Source: Lactobacillus corticis
GTDB lineage: Bacteria > Bacillota > Bacilli > Lactobacillales > Lactobacillaceae
Direction of reading: 5' to 3'
NCBI RefSeq assembly: GCF_018327645.1
Contig: NZ_BMAY01000012.1
Span: forward strand, 1 to 48,907
Length of the DNA stretch: 48,907 nt
The notes under the pieces were generated by a model, which saw only the letters and a program-made list of their open reading frames with translations, did no database searches and was not told the origin of the DNA. Within the stretch, counting starts at the first letter, position 1; every line of letters begins with the position of its first letter. A program made the position numbers and the translations under genes. Positions 8,284 through 15,033 of this stretch are shown here, one piece after another.

Positions 8284-9442
8284 TTACATTGTCCTTTGGT
8301 TCATAGTGAGCTATTGCATATTGATAAAAATCTGCTACTGAATCGGCAAAATGTTTGGCAGAAATTTCTGCTAATTTGCTTTTTAATTCAGCCGGTGGGA
8401 TGACAGAATCTGGTTTACGCAGGTAGGCCAAAATCTGATCTAACATTTCTTCCTTAGTAGTAAAGACTGCGCCAAATTCTGGTCGATTGAAGACATGTTC
8501 GGTGTAATCCGTATCGTAAACCACGCACCTGGTCCCTGAAGCTAAGGCTTCGATGTAGGTTAAGCCTTGAGTTTCAGTATCACTAGCTGAAACAAATAAG
8601 TCAGCCATCCGGTAGTAGTTGCCAACTTCTTCGTGATTAATTTCTCCGGTGAAAATGACATAGTCTTCCAGCGTTAATCGTTCTACTTGGTCTTCAAGCA
8701 AGTTAACATCCGGTCCATCACCCGCAATTACCAATTTAACATCTGGAAATTCTTCAATTATTTCCGGCATCACATTTAAAATGCGATCAATTTTCTTTTC
8801 CTGAGCAATTCGGCTTAAAGTCAGAATTACCGGTGCATCTTCACTGATACCATAATCTTTCCGGATATCACGCTTTACGGGGGTGTTAATCGCCTCAATG
8901 TCCACACCAGTAGGAATGACCCTAATTGGAATCTCTACTTTATAGCGATTTAGCAAAGCCTCAACCCGTTTAGAAGGAGCAATCACCCCATCCATGTTTT
9001 TCAAATAAGAATGGGTAAACTGTTTAACGTGGATGGGCTTGATCAAGTGCCCATTTAACACATAATGTAAATAATCTTCATACATGGTGTGGTAAGTGTG
9101 AATGGCGGGAATGTCCAATTGGTGAGCAACATACTTGCCGATTGCCCCCAAGGCAAATTCAGTTTGTGTATGGACCACATCCAGCTGCACTTCTTTGGCC
9201 ACTTTGGTTGCCTCAAACAATCCCCGGACGGCGATCCGTCGATCCGTAAACGAAACAAACGGCATCGAGCCAAAGCGAAACACGTTGGGCTCAACTGTTC
9301 CCTTTGGGACATGAGGATCAGTCGTCGTAAAAATAAATACATTATGACCTTCTGCTTCCAGTGCCTCTTTCAAGGTCTTAACCGACGTTGCTACTCCACT
9401 AAGTTGTGGAAAGTATGTATCAGTAAATAAGCCGATATTCAT
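8261..9442 (-). CDS. lafA: 1,2-diacylglycerol glucosyltransferase (LafA-like)
   Basis: The first enzyme of the glycolipid anchor pathway: it glucosylates diacylglycerol at the inner membrane face. The GT-B fold is evident from the N-terminal MNIGLFTDTYFPQLSGVATS motif and the C-terminal ETQGLTYIEALASGT donor-binding motif. I start it at the ATG at 9442, giving 393 residues, because GGAGG lies 7 nt upstream; the frame stays open for 12 more codons upstream without any signal. It is the first gene of the lafA-lafB-membrane protein-ltaS operon and follows a near-consensus promoter. Confidence 0.92.
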   Translation of the reverse strand: MNIGLFTDTYFPQLSGVATSVKTLKEALEAEGHNVFIFTTTDPHVPKGTVEPNVFRFGSMPFVSFTDRRIAVRGLFEATKVAKEVQLDVVHTQTEFALGAIGKYVAHQLDIPAIHTYHTMYEDYLHYVLNGHLIKPIHVKQFTHSYLKNMDGVIAPSKRVEALLNRYKVEIPIRVIPTGVDIEAINTPVKRDIRKDYGISEDAPVILTLSRIAQEKKIDRILNVMPEIIEEFPDVKLVIAGDGPDVNLLEDQVERLTLEDYVIFTGEINHEEVGNYYRMADLFVSASDTETQGLTYIEALASGTRCVVYDTDYTEHVFNRPEFGAVFTTKEEMLDQILAYLRKPDSVIPPAELKSKLAEISAKHFADSVADFYQYAIAHYEPKDNVNDTDKHV

Positions 9443-9463
9443 AAAAAATCCTCCATGCTTTTC

Positions 9464-9492
9464 ATTATAAGGATTCAAAAGAAGGCTTGCAA
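9464..9492 (-). promoter_or_regulatory. Promoter of the lafA-ltaS operon
   Basis: Minus-strand TTGCAA (9487-9492), 17-bp spacer and consensus TATAAT (9464-9469), about 22 bp upstream of the lafA start. Confidence 0.85.
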
Positions 9493-9529
9493 TTCACCTA
9501 CCAAGTTTGACAAGAAATTTAGTAGAAAA

Positions 9530-9559
9530 ACAAAAAAACGATCTACCACAGTAGATCGT
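9530..9559 (-). terminator. Terminator of the tRNA operon
   Basis: Perfect 9-bp stem ACGATCTAC (9538-9546) / GTAGATCGT (9551-9559) with loop CACA. On the minus strand it is followed by TTTTTTTGTTTTT, directly after the last tRNA. Confidence 0.9.
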
Positions 9560-9565
9560 TCTTTA

Positions 9566-9650
9566 TAGCGGTGATCGGGGTCGAACCGATACGTCCAAAA
9601 TGGACACCAGATTTTGAGTCTGACGCGTCTGCCAATTCCGCCACACCGCC
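9566..9650 (-). tRNA. tRNA-Leu (anticodon CAA)
   Basis: An 85-nt class II tRNA. The acceptor stem GGCGGTG / CACCGCT has one G.U pair and discriminator A. The anticodon loop is CTCAAAA, the long variable arm is TGTCC...GGACG, and the T loop is TTCGACC. No CCA is encoded. Confidence 0.95.
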
Positions 9651-9688
9651 ATATTCATATGTAACTTAACTCAGGCTGAGCTAAGGAA

Positions 9689-9759
<71 letters not shown>

Positions 9760-9799
9760 ATGAGTTTCAAATTTTAAAGGATCAACATAGTTGATCAAG

Positions 9800-9873
9800 G
9801 GCGGAATGTGGGAATCGAACCCACGTATGTCGGATCCACAAACCGATGTGTTAACCACTTCACCAATTCCGCC
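9800..9873 (-). tRNA. tRNA-His (anticodon GTG)
   Basis: 74 nt including an encoded G-1 paired with C73, the histidine identity element. The acceptor is GGCGGAAT / ATTCCGCC, the anticodon loop TTTGTGG and the T loop TTCGATT. No CCA is encoded. Confidence 0.95.
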
Positions 9874-9883
9874 ATGGTTTTAA

Positions 9884-9954
9884 CAGGGATAGTAGGAATT
9901 GAACCCACACTAGCGGTTTTGGAGACCGATGTACTACCTTTATACTATATCCCT
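9884..9954 (-). tRNA. tRNA-Trp (anticodon CCA)
   Basis: 71 nt. The acceptor AGGGATA / TATCCCT is fully paired with discriminator G. The anticodon loop is CTCCAAA. Confidence 0.95.
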
Positions 9955-9958
9955 ATTA

Positions 9959-10040
9959 TGGAGGAGGGTGGATTCGAACCGCCGAACTCAGAGAGAACGG
10001 TTTTACAGACCGTCGCGTTTAGCCACTTCGCTACTCCTCC
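9959..10040 (-). tRNA. tRNA-Tyr (anticodon GTA)
   Basis: An 82-nt class II tRNA. The acceptor GGAGGAG / CTCCTCC is fully paired with discriminator A. The anticodon loop is CTGTAAA, with an extended variable arm. Confidence 0.95.
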
Positions 10041-10047
10041 AGGTTGA

Positions 10048-10120
10048 TGGCGCGGGACGGAATCGAACCGCCGACACAAGGAGCTTCAATCCTTTGCTCT
10101 ACCAACTGAGCTACCGAGCC
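10048..10120 (-). tRNA. tRNA-Phe (anticodon GAA)
   Basis: 73 nt, anticodon loop TTGAAGC, T loop TTCGATT, discriminator A. The acceptor strands GGCTCGG and CCGCGCC leave U4 opposite C69, an unpaired position inside the acceptor stem. Confidence 0.94.
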
Positions 10121-10126
10121 ATCTTA

Positions 10127-10200
10127 CGGTCCATGCGGGATTTGAACCCGCGATCTCCTCCGTGACAGGGAGGCGAGATAAACCACTGCTCCAATGGACC
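10127..10200 (-). tRNA. tRNA-Asp (anticodon GTC)
   Basis: 74 nt. The acceptor GGTCCAT / ATGGACC is fully paired with discriminator G, and the anticodon loop is CTGTCAC. Confidence 0.95.
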
Positions 10201-10203
10201 ATA

Positions 10204-10277
<74 letters not shown>

Positions 10278-10283
10278 ATATTA

Positions 10284-10372
10284 AGGAGGATGTGGGATTT
10301 GAACCCACGCGCGAGCAGAACCCGCCTGACGGTTTTCAAGACCGTTCCCTTAAGCCACTTGGGTAATCCTCC
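10284..10372 (-). tRNA. tRNA-Ser (anticodon TGA)
   Basis: An 89-nt class II tRNA. The acceptor GGAGGAT / ATCCTCC is fully paired, the anticodon loop is CTTGAAA, and the long variable arm is AGGCGGGTTCTGCTCGCG. The base after the acceptor is T (discriminator U), whereas bacterial Ser tRNAs usually carry G73. Confidence 0.94.
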
Positions 10373-10412
10373 AAAGATGAAAAGTACCAATAATATTCAA
10401 TTGTATTGGCAA

Positions 10413-10484
10413 TGACCCGTACGGGATTTGAACCCATGTTACGGCCGTGAAAGGGCCGTGTCTTAACCACTTGACCAACGGGTC
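10413..10484 (-). tRNA. tRNA-Glu (anticodon TTC)
   Basis: 72 nt. The acceptor GACCCGT / ACGGGTC is fully paired with discriminator A, and the anticodon loop is CTTTCAC. It is the promoter-proximal tRNA of the operon. Confidence 0.95.
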
Positions 10485-10527
10485 GAATTGTCATTTTGTG
10501 TTATGTCTTTCGCAGAACACTTTTATT

Positions 10528-10556
10528 ATGTTACATTGATCAGAAGTTTTTGTCAA
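10528..10556 (-). promoter_or_regulatory. Promoter of the ten-tRNA operon
   Basis: Minus-strand consensus -35 TTGACA (10551-10556), 17-bp spacer and TAACAT (10528-10533), about 45 bp upstream of tRNA-Glu. No 5S rRNA sequence was recognised ahead of it. Confidence 0.75.
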
Positions 10557-11030
10557 CAACTTTTTTCAACTAATTTTTTGAGTTAATTGTGAGAAAAACC
10601 TCTTAGCAGTTGCCGACTTGCTTCATCACAAGTGCGTATTTAATACTACTAGAAACTTTTAGGTCTTGCAAGTAAAAATTGCAATTTTTTTGATTTTTCT
10701 GCTGAAAGCTTGATCAAAGCCCGTTATCATGCCTGATTGTCAAATTCCTTAACCACCCCCAAATTCTGGCTATTTCTTGCTATTTCTTGCTAAATTTGAA
10801 AGTATCATTTGTTATTTTTACTCCGCTTCAGTAGCTAATACAGCAGTATTTCTAGGCTTTTTGTGACTTTATTAAATGCAAATTACTGGTACCTGCTAAC
10901 CTAATACTCTACAATGAACCCTGGGTTATTAAGTTGAAACTAATAATCCAAGTCATTCATAAAACCGCACCAACTTCGGTGTCTCTCATGTTTTAGCAAT
11001 GACAAATTCTCACACACACATTTCGAATGA
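10557..11030. other. Non-coding stretch without a recognised gene
   Basis: I see no open frame of useful length and no recognisable RNA. Visible details are a tandem duplication of TATTTCTTGC (10771-10780 and 10781-10790), the short palindrome AACCCTGGGTT near 10918 and a small CACC/GGTG hairpin near 10968. It could be a decayed gene or a long upstream region of the tRNA operon. Confidence 0.5.
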
Positions 11031-11056
11031 AAAGGCGCCCTACTGGACGCCTTTTT
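11031..11056. terminator. Terminator after the 68-residue protein gene
   Basis: GGCGCCC (11034-11040) pairs with GGACGCC (11045-11051) around TACT, with A runs on one side and T runs on the other, so it can work in both directions. It overlaps the stop codon of the minus-strand gene. Confidence 0.8.
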
Positions 11057-11246
11057 GTTTATTTTCTGCTAACAAGGAAAGTCTGGTCTCGATATAACCC
11101 TTAATCGCCTCCAAATCTTCCTTAGTCGCTTTTTTTAGAATAAAGTTTTTACAAGTCGAACGCTGCGTTAAATAAAGTTTGCGTTCTTTGTTTTTTGCGT
11201 CCCAGCGCCGATTTGCTCGTGCGTGGGCCTCGGTGATCTTGGACAT
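11040..11246 (-). CDS. Small basic protein of unknown function
   Basis: A 68-residue, Lys/Arg-rich protein. The N-terminal half (EAHARANRRWDAKNKERKLY) is strongly charged. The second half (CKNFILKKATKEDLEAIKGY) looks like a small helical domain, reminiscent of short ribbon-helix-helix-like or accessory proteins seen in lactic acid bacteria, but I cannot name a family. Its ATG is preceded by GAGGAG at 5 nt, and a terminator overlaps its stop, so it looks like a real, single-gene transcription unit. Nucleic-acid binding is only a guess from its charge. Confidence 0.65.
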   Translation of the reverse strand: MSKITEAHARANRRWDAKNKERKLYLTQRSTCKNFILKKATKEDLEAIKGYIETRLSLLAENKQKGVQ

Positions 11247-11437
11247 ATTGTCTCCTCATATCTTTACATTACACATTACTTGTGTCCACAAATCTTCTGT
11301 AGACAAAACAATAATATCACAACATCAAACAAAATTTAGTTTATGACAGAACTTCTAATCCTTCCGTAAAATAGTCAAACAAACGGCTACAATTAAATTA
11401 TTACTTCTGACTATAAAACTACAATTTTTATTATGAC

Positions 11438-11477
11438 AGCAAAAAAGACCTAGATTATCCTCTTCAGATTTAGGTCT
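11438..11477 (-). terminator. Terminator after the bsh-family pseudogene
   Basis: AGACCTA (11446-11452) pairs with TAGGTCT (11471-11477). On the minus strand the stem is followed by TTTTTTGC. It lies about 90 bp past the stop of the broken hydrolase gene. The rest of 11247-11564 holds AT-rich sequence in which I see no gene. Confidence 0.8.
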
Positions 11478-11564
11478 CTCACTCAAATGTTTGAATTTGT
11501 TGATTCATATTTACTTACGCAAAGATAATTGTAACCGATTTCATAAAATTTTGCAATAACCCTG

Positions 11565-12536
11565 CTAATTTTGAAAATTGATTTGGTTAGCTGCTTGGAG
11601 CGGATAGCGGCCGAGCTGCTGCGATTTCAACTCATAGCGATCTAAGCTAACACAATTGATTTGCGGGTTGTGATAAGTCGTGTAATAGTACCGGCCTTTC
11701 GTGGCATTAGCACAAGACGAATAAATCGTATACTCAAAATTTCCATTATCCAATTGGTTGGTGCCCTTAACTTGGGCCGTGCTTGCCAATATATGGAAAA
11801 ATTGACTCACGCGCTCGCCCTCATTGGCTCCGAGCGTTGCGTGCATTTTCGTAAAAGCTGCGCGCACAAACCGGCCAGGCGAACTTAAATCACCAGGCAG
11901 GCCGAGGCTGCCCAATCCAGAACAGTAATTTCGGACTATCAAGGAACCAAATTTTCCTTGTGGATTTTGCACCTGCAAGCCTTGATAATTGTTTAAATTA
12001 AACTGCTGCAAGTCAAAACTGGGATTGTTGGTCAAAACGCCTATAGGATTATCATAAACGTACAAACCAGTCTTATTTTGTTCAAGCACGATTGATCCTT
12101 TTCGATCGCTCACCAGCCAGTGCAGAGTACCGGGTGCTAGATCTGGCATAAAGGCATCATCAGTAATGTTCAACTGCTTCACTAATTCACGGGCATCTTT
12201 GACCGATTTAGCCTGTCCTAAAATCCAGGGAATTAATTCAAACGAAGCAACATTGGCTTTTTTATCCACAGGTGCAAAATATTGGGCATTCCCAGGATAA
12301 TTAAGTCCTGCCATCCCTAACCCTTGTTCGTTCACGGCATCAAAATACAGGGGATAATCCTTCATGACTGTAGCCATGCCAATCATTGCCAAGTGATGTT
12401 CCTGCGCAGGCAGATGACGAAAAGTCAGCGGAAAATTCCGTGGACAAATCACAACTTCTTAGCCATAGCTCGTATCCAGATCCAAATTTCGGCCAAAGTA
12501 ATGGTCTCCGGCGACCCAACTAATTCCCGTGCACAT
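11565..12536 (-). pseudogene. Bile salt hydrolase / choloylglycine hydrolase family gene interrupted by a nonsense codon
   Basis: The family cleaves amide bonds of conjugated bile salts or penicillin V with an N-terminal cysteine nucleophile (Ntn fold). From an ATG at 12534-12536 with AAAGGA eight bases upstream, the frame reads MCTGISWVAGDHYFGRNLDL and so contains C2, R16 and D19. Codon 26 is TAA (12459-12461), inside the conserved SYG-x-EVVI-x-PRN region, and the same frame then continues intact for about 297 codons to 11565. The later part keeps LTNNPSFD, GSLGLPGDLSSPGRFVRAAF and the usual total length near 323. No frameshift is seen. Translation from the GTG at 12452 would lack the nucleophile and be inactive. 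Substrate class is uncertain because BSH and penicillin acylases are close relatives. Confidence 0.92.
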
Positions 12537-12599
12537 AAGCAGCGTCCTTTCAGTAAAAAAATATTTTTTCTATTAGTTTACCACGGGCTGATCCAGGCA

Positions 12600-12630
12600 A
12601 AAGAAAAAAGCCGAGCTTCAGCTCAGCTTT
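12600..12630 (-). terminator. Terminator after the FMN-binding protein gene
   Basis: GCCGAGC (12610-12616) pairs with GCTCAGC (12621-12627) around TTCA. On the minus strand T6 follows. It ends the unit 13594-12661. Confidence 0.85.
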
Positions 12631-12660
12631 TATTGACCAATTCAGATGTTCAACCGGCCC

Positions 12661-13032
12661 TTAAATTTTCTGGGTCACGGCAGTAATTTTTACGGCTAAA
12701 ACCTTCCGCAGCCATGGGAATTGCTCTTTCATTTCTTCGTAGATTGGTCCATCAGCAATGAAATAGCCTTTTCCACTCACATGAAAGCCAGCTCCAGGTC
12801 CTTCTGTCCCCATGACTGCTTTTGAACCAAAAGTCAAAAGCAGCCGGTCGTCATCAGGCAAGACGTGCTCAATTGAGCGCATCCCCGCTGCCGGCAAGTA
12901 GAGCTCGGTTTGCTCTGAATTTAGTTTTACGTAACTCATCCAGGTATTAACTACAGGAGCGGGGCTAGCATACGGTGCAATGATCGTAACAGGCCCTTCA
13001 TGCTCCAAGACCTGTAAAAAAGTTTGATCCAT
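12661..13032 (-). CDS. FMN-binding split-barrel protein (pyridoxamine-phosphate-oxidase-like)
   Basis: A 123-residue protein that resembles, along its full length, the small FMN-binding protein of Desulfovibrio: the N-terminal FLQVLEHEGPV, VNTWMSYVKL, AGMRSIEHVL, LLTFGSKAVMG and GPGAGFHVSGKGYF segments follow the same order. Such proteins bind FMN in a split beta-barrel and are thought to take part in electron transfer. The ATG follows the stop of the preceding gene by 1 nt and shares its GGTGG as ribosome binding site, so the two are coupled. The neighbours, a CHRD/SOD-like protein and an FLP regulator, suggest a redox function. Its electron partner is unknown. Confidence 0.82.
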   Translation of the reverse strand: MDQTFLQVLEHEGPVTIIAPYASPAPVVNTWMSYVKLNSEQTELYLPAAGMRSIEHVLPDDDRLLLTFGSKAVMGTEGPGAGFHVSGKGYFIADGPIYEEMKEQFPWLRKVLAVKITAVTQKI

Positions 13033-13033
13033 C

Positions 13034-13594
13034 CTAATCCACCTTCACAATCTTTCCACAAGCAATCGGCAAGGTCGTGTGGCAGGTATACTTTTCGTTC
13101 AAGTTGCCACCAACACTTGCTGGCATGGGCATTTCTGGGCTCACTCCGTGAACGTAAACTACCCGCTTGTCCAAAGCTAAATCACTAGTCTTAAAAGTCT
13201 TTTCAAACTGTGCTTGTAAGTTAGCTAGGGGAACTTCCTTTTCATACTTGTAGTGTCCTGCTTGGTCACTCACAGGATAGGTATCATTAGGAATGTTCAT
13301 CGCATCAGGTTGGTCGTCAAAAGGAACCATTGTTGTCCCTGATACTGGAAAAGTTTCTTCCAAGTCAATAAAACCATCGCCATTAACATCTTGGACCATG
13401 GTCGGCACTTCGGCTTCCCGGCCATCAGGAAAACCGTGGAAGTGTTCCCAGTGCTGCATGGAAGCAGGAGTATCAAACATTTCTACCACGATCTTTAAGG
13501 TCGTGGCAGTCAGTTCAAATTCTGCTGTTCCATGAGCACGTGTACCGATCTTGTCCGCATTTAACGGCTTAATTTCAGCACGATATTTTGTCAT
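13034..13594 (-). CDS. CHRD / Cu-Zn-SOD-like beta-barrel protein with an EF-hand-like loop
   Basis: 186 residues counted from the ATG at 13594, chosen because GGTGAG lies 4 nt upstream; the frame is open for 7 more codons. Visible motifs are a histidine cluster QHWEHFHGFPDG (about residues 48-59), a canonical EF-hand-type loop DVNGDGFIDLEE, YVHGVSPEMPMPASVGG and a C-terminal CHTTLPIACG that recalls the ACGVIG end of Cu/Zn superoxide dismutases. There is no signal peptide, so it is cytosolic. I infer a metal-binding beta-barrel of the CHRD/SOD type, possibly a radical- or oxygen-handling protein. Activity is unproven. It is divergent from flp with an FNR-type box over its -35, and coupled to the FMN-binding protein. 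Confidence 0.65.
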   Translation of the reverse strand: MTKYRAEIKPLNADKIGTRAHGTAEFELTATTLKIVVEMFDTPASMQHWEHFHGFPDGREAEVPTMVQDVNGDGFIDLEETFPVSGTTMVPFDDQPDAMNIPNDTYPVSDQAGHYKYEKEVPLANLQAQFEKTFKTSDLALDKRVVYVHGVSPEMPMPASVGGNLNEKYTCHTTLPIACGKIVKVD

Positions 13595-13640
13595 TTTTCT
13601 CACCATTGTTGTCACATTTCGAATTTACAATTGTATTTTA

Positions 13641-13676
13641 GCAAGCTAAAATAGAATAAAAATTGATCTATGTCAA
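13641..13676. promoter_or_regulatory. FNR/FLP-type box in the shared flp / SOD-like gene control region
   Basis: TTGAT (13663-13667) and GTCAA (13672-13676) are separated by 4 bp, one mismatch from the FNR palindrome TTGAT-N4-ATCAA. On the minus strand this box contains a -35 TTGACA, followed after 17 bp by TATTTT, the likely promoter of the SOD-like gene. On the plus strand TAGAAT (13652-13657) is a possible -10 of flp just upstream of the box. Binding would be expected to repress both, which is an inference. Confidence 0.6.
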
Positions 13677-13691
13677 ATTGAGGCAAAAAAA

Positions 13692-14333
13692 ATGGCACAT
13701 TCAGAAATAAATTGCATCAGAAATATTAGTTTCTTCCGCGACTTGCCTGAAAAGACCCTAAAGCGCTTAGTCAAAATCTCGCGCCACCGGCAATTTTTCA
13801 AAAAAGGCGACTTCATTACCACCCCGGCCGACCCCAAAGCCTTGATGTTCATTGATGAAGGCCGCGCAAAAGTTTACACAATTGGCGCAAATGGCAAAGA
13901 AAAGCTGCTTTATTTTATCAGTGCTGGAACGATTGAAGGCGTTGAAAATCTCTTTGATCCAGCTGACTTTCCCAAATATGTGCAAGCTACCCAAGATTCT
14001 TGGGTTTGTTCCATGCAGCATGATGATTTTCAGAATCTCCTCAAAAGCGCGCCAATTTTAACTTTAGAATTATTAAACGAAATCGGCTCAAAGCTTTCAG
14101 CCACCGAAGTCAGCATCTCAAGACGCAACTTGTTGGAAGCCCGCGACCGGATTCTCGCCTATTTCCAAGATTGGTCATTGGAAGCTGACAGCAATGAATT
14201 TGATCTTCCCTTGAAAAAGCAAGAATTTGCCAGTTTGATCGGCGTCAGTCCGGAAACGCTCAGTCGCAACCTCCGAGCTTTAGAGCAGCAAGGAGAAATA
14301 AAAATGCAGGGTAAACATATTACCCTGCTATAA
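13692..14333 (+). CDS. flp: Crp/Fnr-family redox regulator of the FLP type
   Basis: 213 residues: an N-terminal cyclic-nucleotide-binding-type beta-roll (about 15-125), a dimerisation helix (about 126-160) and a C-terminal Crp-type helix-turn-helix (KQEFASLIGVSPETLSRNLRALEQQG, shown in part). It has no N-terminal four-cysteine cluster for Fe-S binding. Instead it has C8 and C106, a spacing almost the same as the Cys5/Cys102 pair described for the L. casei FNR-like protein FLP, where a disulfide controls DNA binding. It is divergent from the SOD-like/FMN-protein pair and convergent with the glycosylase gene; both neighbours carry FNR-type boxes, which points to a local regulon. Confidence 0.87.
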   Translation: MAHSEINCIRNISFFRDLPEKTLKRLVKISRHRQFFKKGDFITTPADPKALMFIDEGRAKVYTIGANGKEKLLYFISAGTIEGVENLFDPADFPKYVQATQDSWVCSMQHDDFQNLLKSAPILTLELLNEIGSKLSATEVSISRRNLLEARDRILAYFQDWSLEADSNEFDLPLKKQEFASLIGVSPETLSRNLRALEQQGEIKMQGKHITLL

Positions 14334-14334
14334 A
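14306..14334 (+). terminator. Hairpin at the flp 3' end, possible terminator
   Basis: Perfect 9-bp stem GCAGGGTAA (14306-14314) / TTACCCTGC (14320-14328), formed by the last codons of flp and followed by TATAAATTATTT. The next gene converges with a 1-nt gap, so this is the only terminator-like element between them. Confidence 0.5.
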
Positions 14335-14919
14335 TTATTTCATTGCTTGTGCTACTTCCTGTTTAAGAACGGGCAAAACCTCTGCAGCAAACCAAGGATT
14401 GCGTTTCATCCACAACTGATTGCGCGGTGAAGGGTGAACCAGTGGGAAGTAGTCAGGCTGATAAGTTTGATAATTTTTTACAACCTCAGTCAATTTGGCT
14501 GAGCTTTTTAATTTCAGATATTTCTTAACGGCATAGCTGCCCACGAGCATCGTTAACTCAAGTTTGGGCATCATTTTTAACAACTGGGGATGCCATTTAG
14601 CCGCAAAATCAGCCCGCGGCGGCAAATCGCCCGACTTGCCCTTTCCTGGATAATAAAAATCCATCGGCAAAATTGCGACTTTTCCTGAATGATAAAACTG
14701 ATCCCGGTCGATTCCCATCCAGTCCCGCAAACGGTCACCAGAAGGATCATCCCAAAAGATCCGCTTTTCTTGGGCAATCCGGCCTGGAGCCTGGCCGATA
14801 ATTAAAATCGTCGCTTCAGGATCAACAAAAAACAAAGGATCAATCCCTGCCTGGGTAAACTCCTGATTTTCAGGATCACGTTTAATTTCTTCGATAATTT
14901 TTGCAACTTCTGAATTCAT
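14335..14919 (-). CDS. Uracil-DNA glycosylase superfamily protein
   Basis: A 194-residue protein with the two hallmark motifs of the UDG superfamily: GQAPG at residues 42-46 (the water-activating/base-contacting loop) and HPSPRN at 162-167 (the minor-groove loop). The family removes uracil or related damaged bases from DNA. The proline-rich segment YYPGKGKSGDLPPR lies between. I cannot decide the subfamily; it does not look like the canonical Ung and lacks obvious 4Fe-4S cysteines. Transcription starts downstream of a perfect FNR-type palindrome placed for activation, so the local FLP regulator may induce it under oxidative conditions. Confidence 0.85.
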   Translation of the reverse strand: MNSEVAKIIEEIKRDPENQEFTQAGIDPLFFVDPEATILIIGQAPGRIAQEKRIFWDDPSGDRLRDWMGIDRDQFYHSGKVAILPMDFYYPGKGKSGDLPPRADFAAKWHPQLLKMMPKLELTMLVGSYAVKKYLKLKSSAKLTEVVKNYQTYQPDYFPLVHPSPRNQLWMKRNPWFAAEVLPVLKQEVAQAMK

Positions 14920-14948
14920 ACCTAATGCCTCTTTGATCTAATAATTCG

Positions 14949-14990
14949 AATTTAGCACATCCTTAGAAAAAGTAAATTGATGTACATCAA
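14949..14990 (-). promoter_or_regulatory. Perfect FNR/FLP box and promoter of the glycosylase gene
   Basis: TTGATGTACATCAA (14977-14990) is an exact TTGAT-N4-ATCAA palindrome. Directly downstream on the minus strand lie TTTACT (14971-14976), a 16-bp spacer and TAAATT (14949-14954) preceded by TG. This geometry puts the centre of the box at about -41.5 from the expected start site, the class II activator position. It also lies beside the terminator of the upstream gene. Confidence 0.72.
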
Positions 14991-14995
14991 TAAAT

Positions 14996-15028
14996 TAAAA
15001 AAAGCCGCCCAATTAAGCGGGTGGCTTA
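14996..15028 (-). terminator. Terminator after the CrtC-like gene
   Basis: AAGCC / GGCTT with an inner CCC / GGG stem spans 15002-15027. On the minus strand TTTTTTT follows. Confidence 0.8.
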
Positions 15029-15033
15029 TTGCT

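Noticed and set aside
9781..9795. ATCAAC-ATA-GTTGAT between two tRNA genes as an FNR box
   Set aside because: The half-sites are in the wrong order and spacing for TTGAT-N4-ATCAA; it is more likely a processing hairpin.
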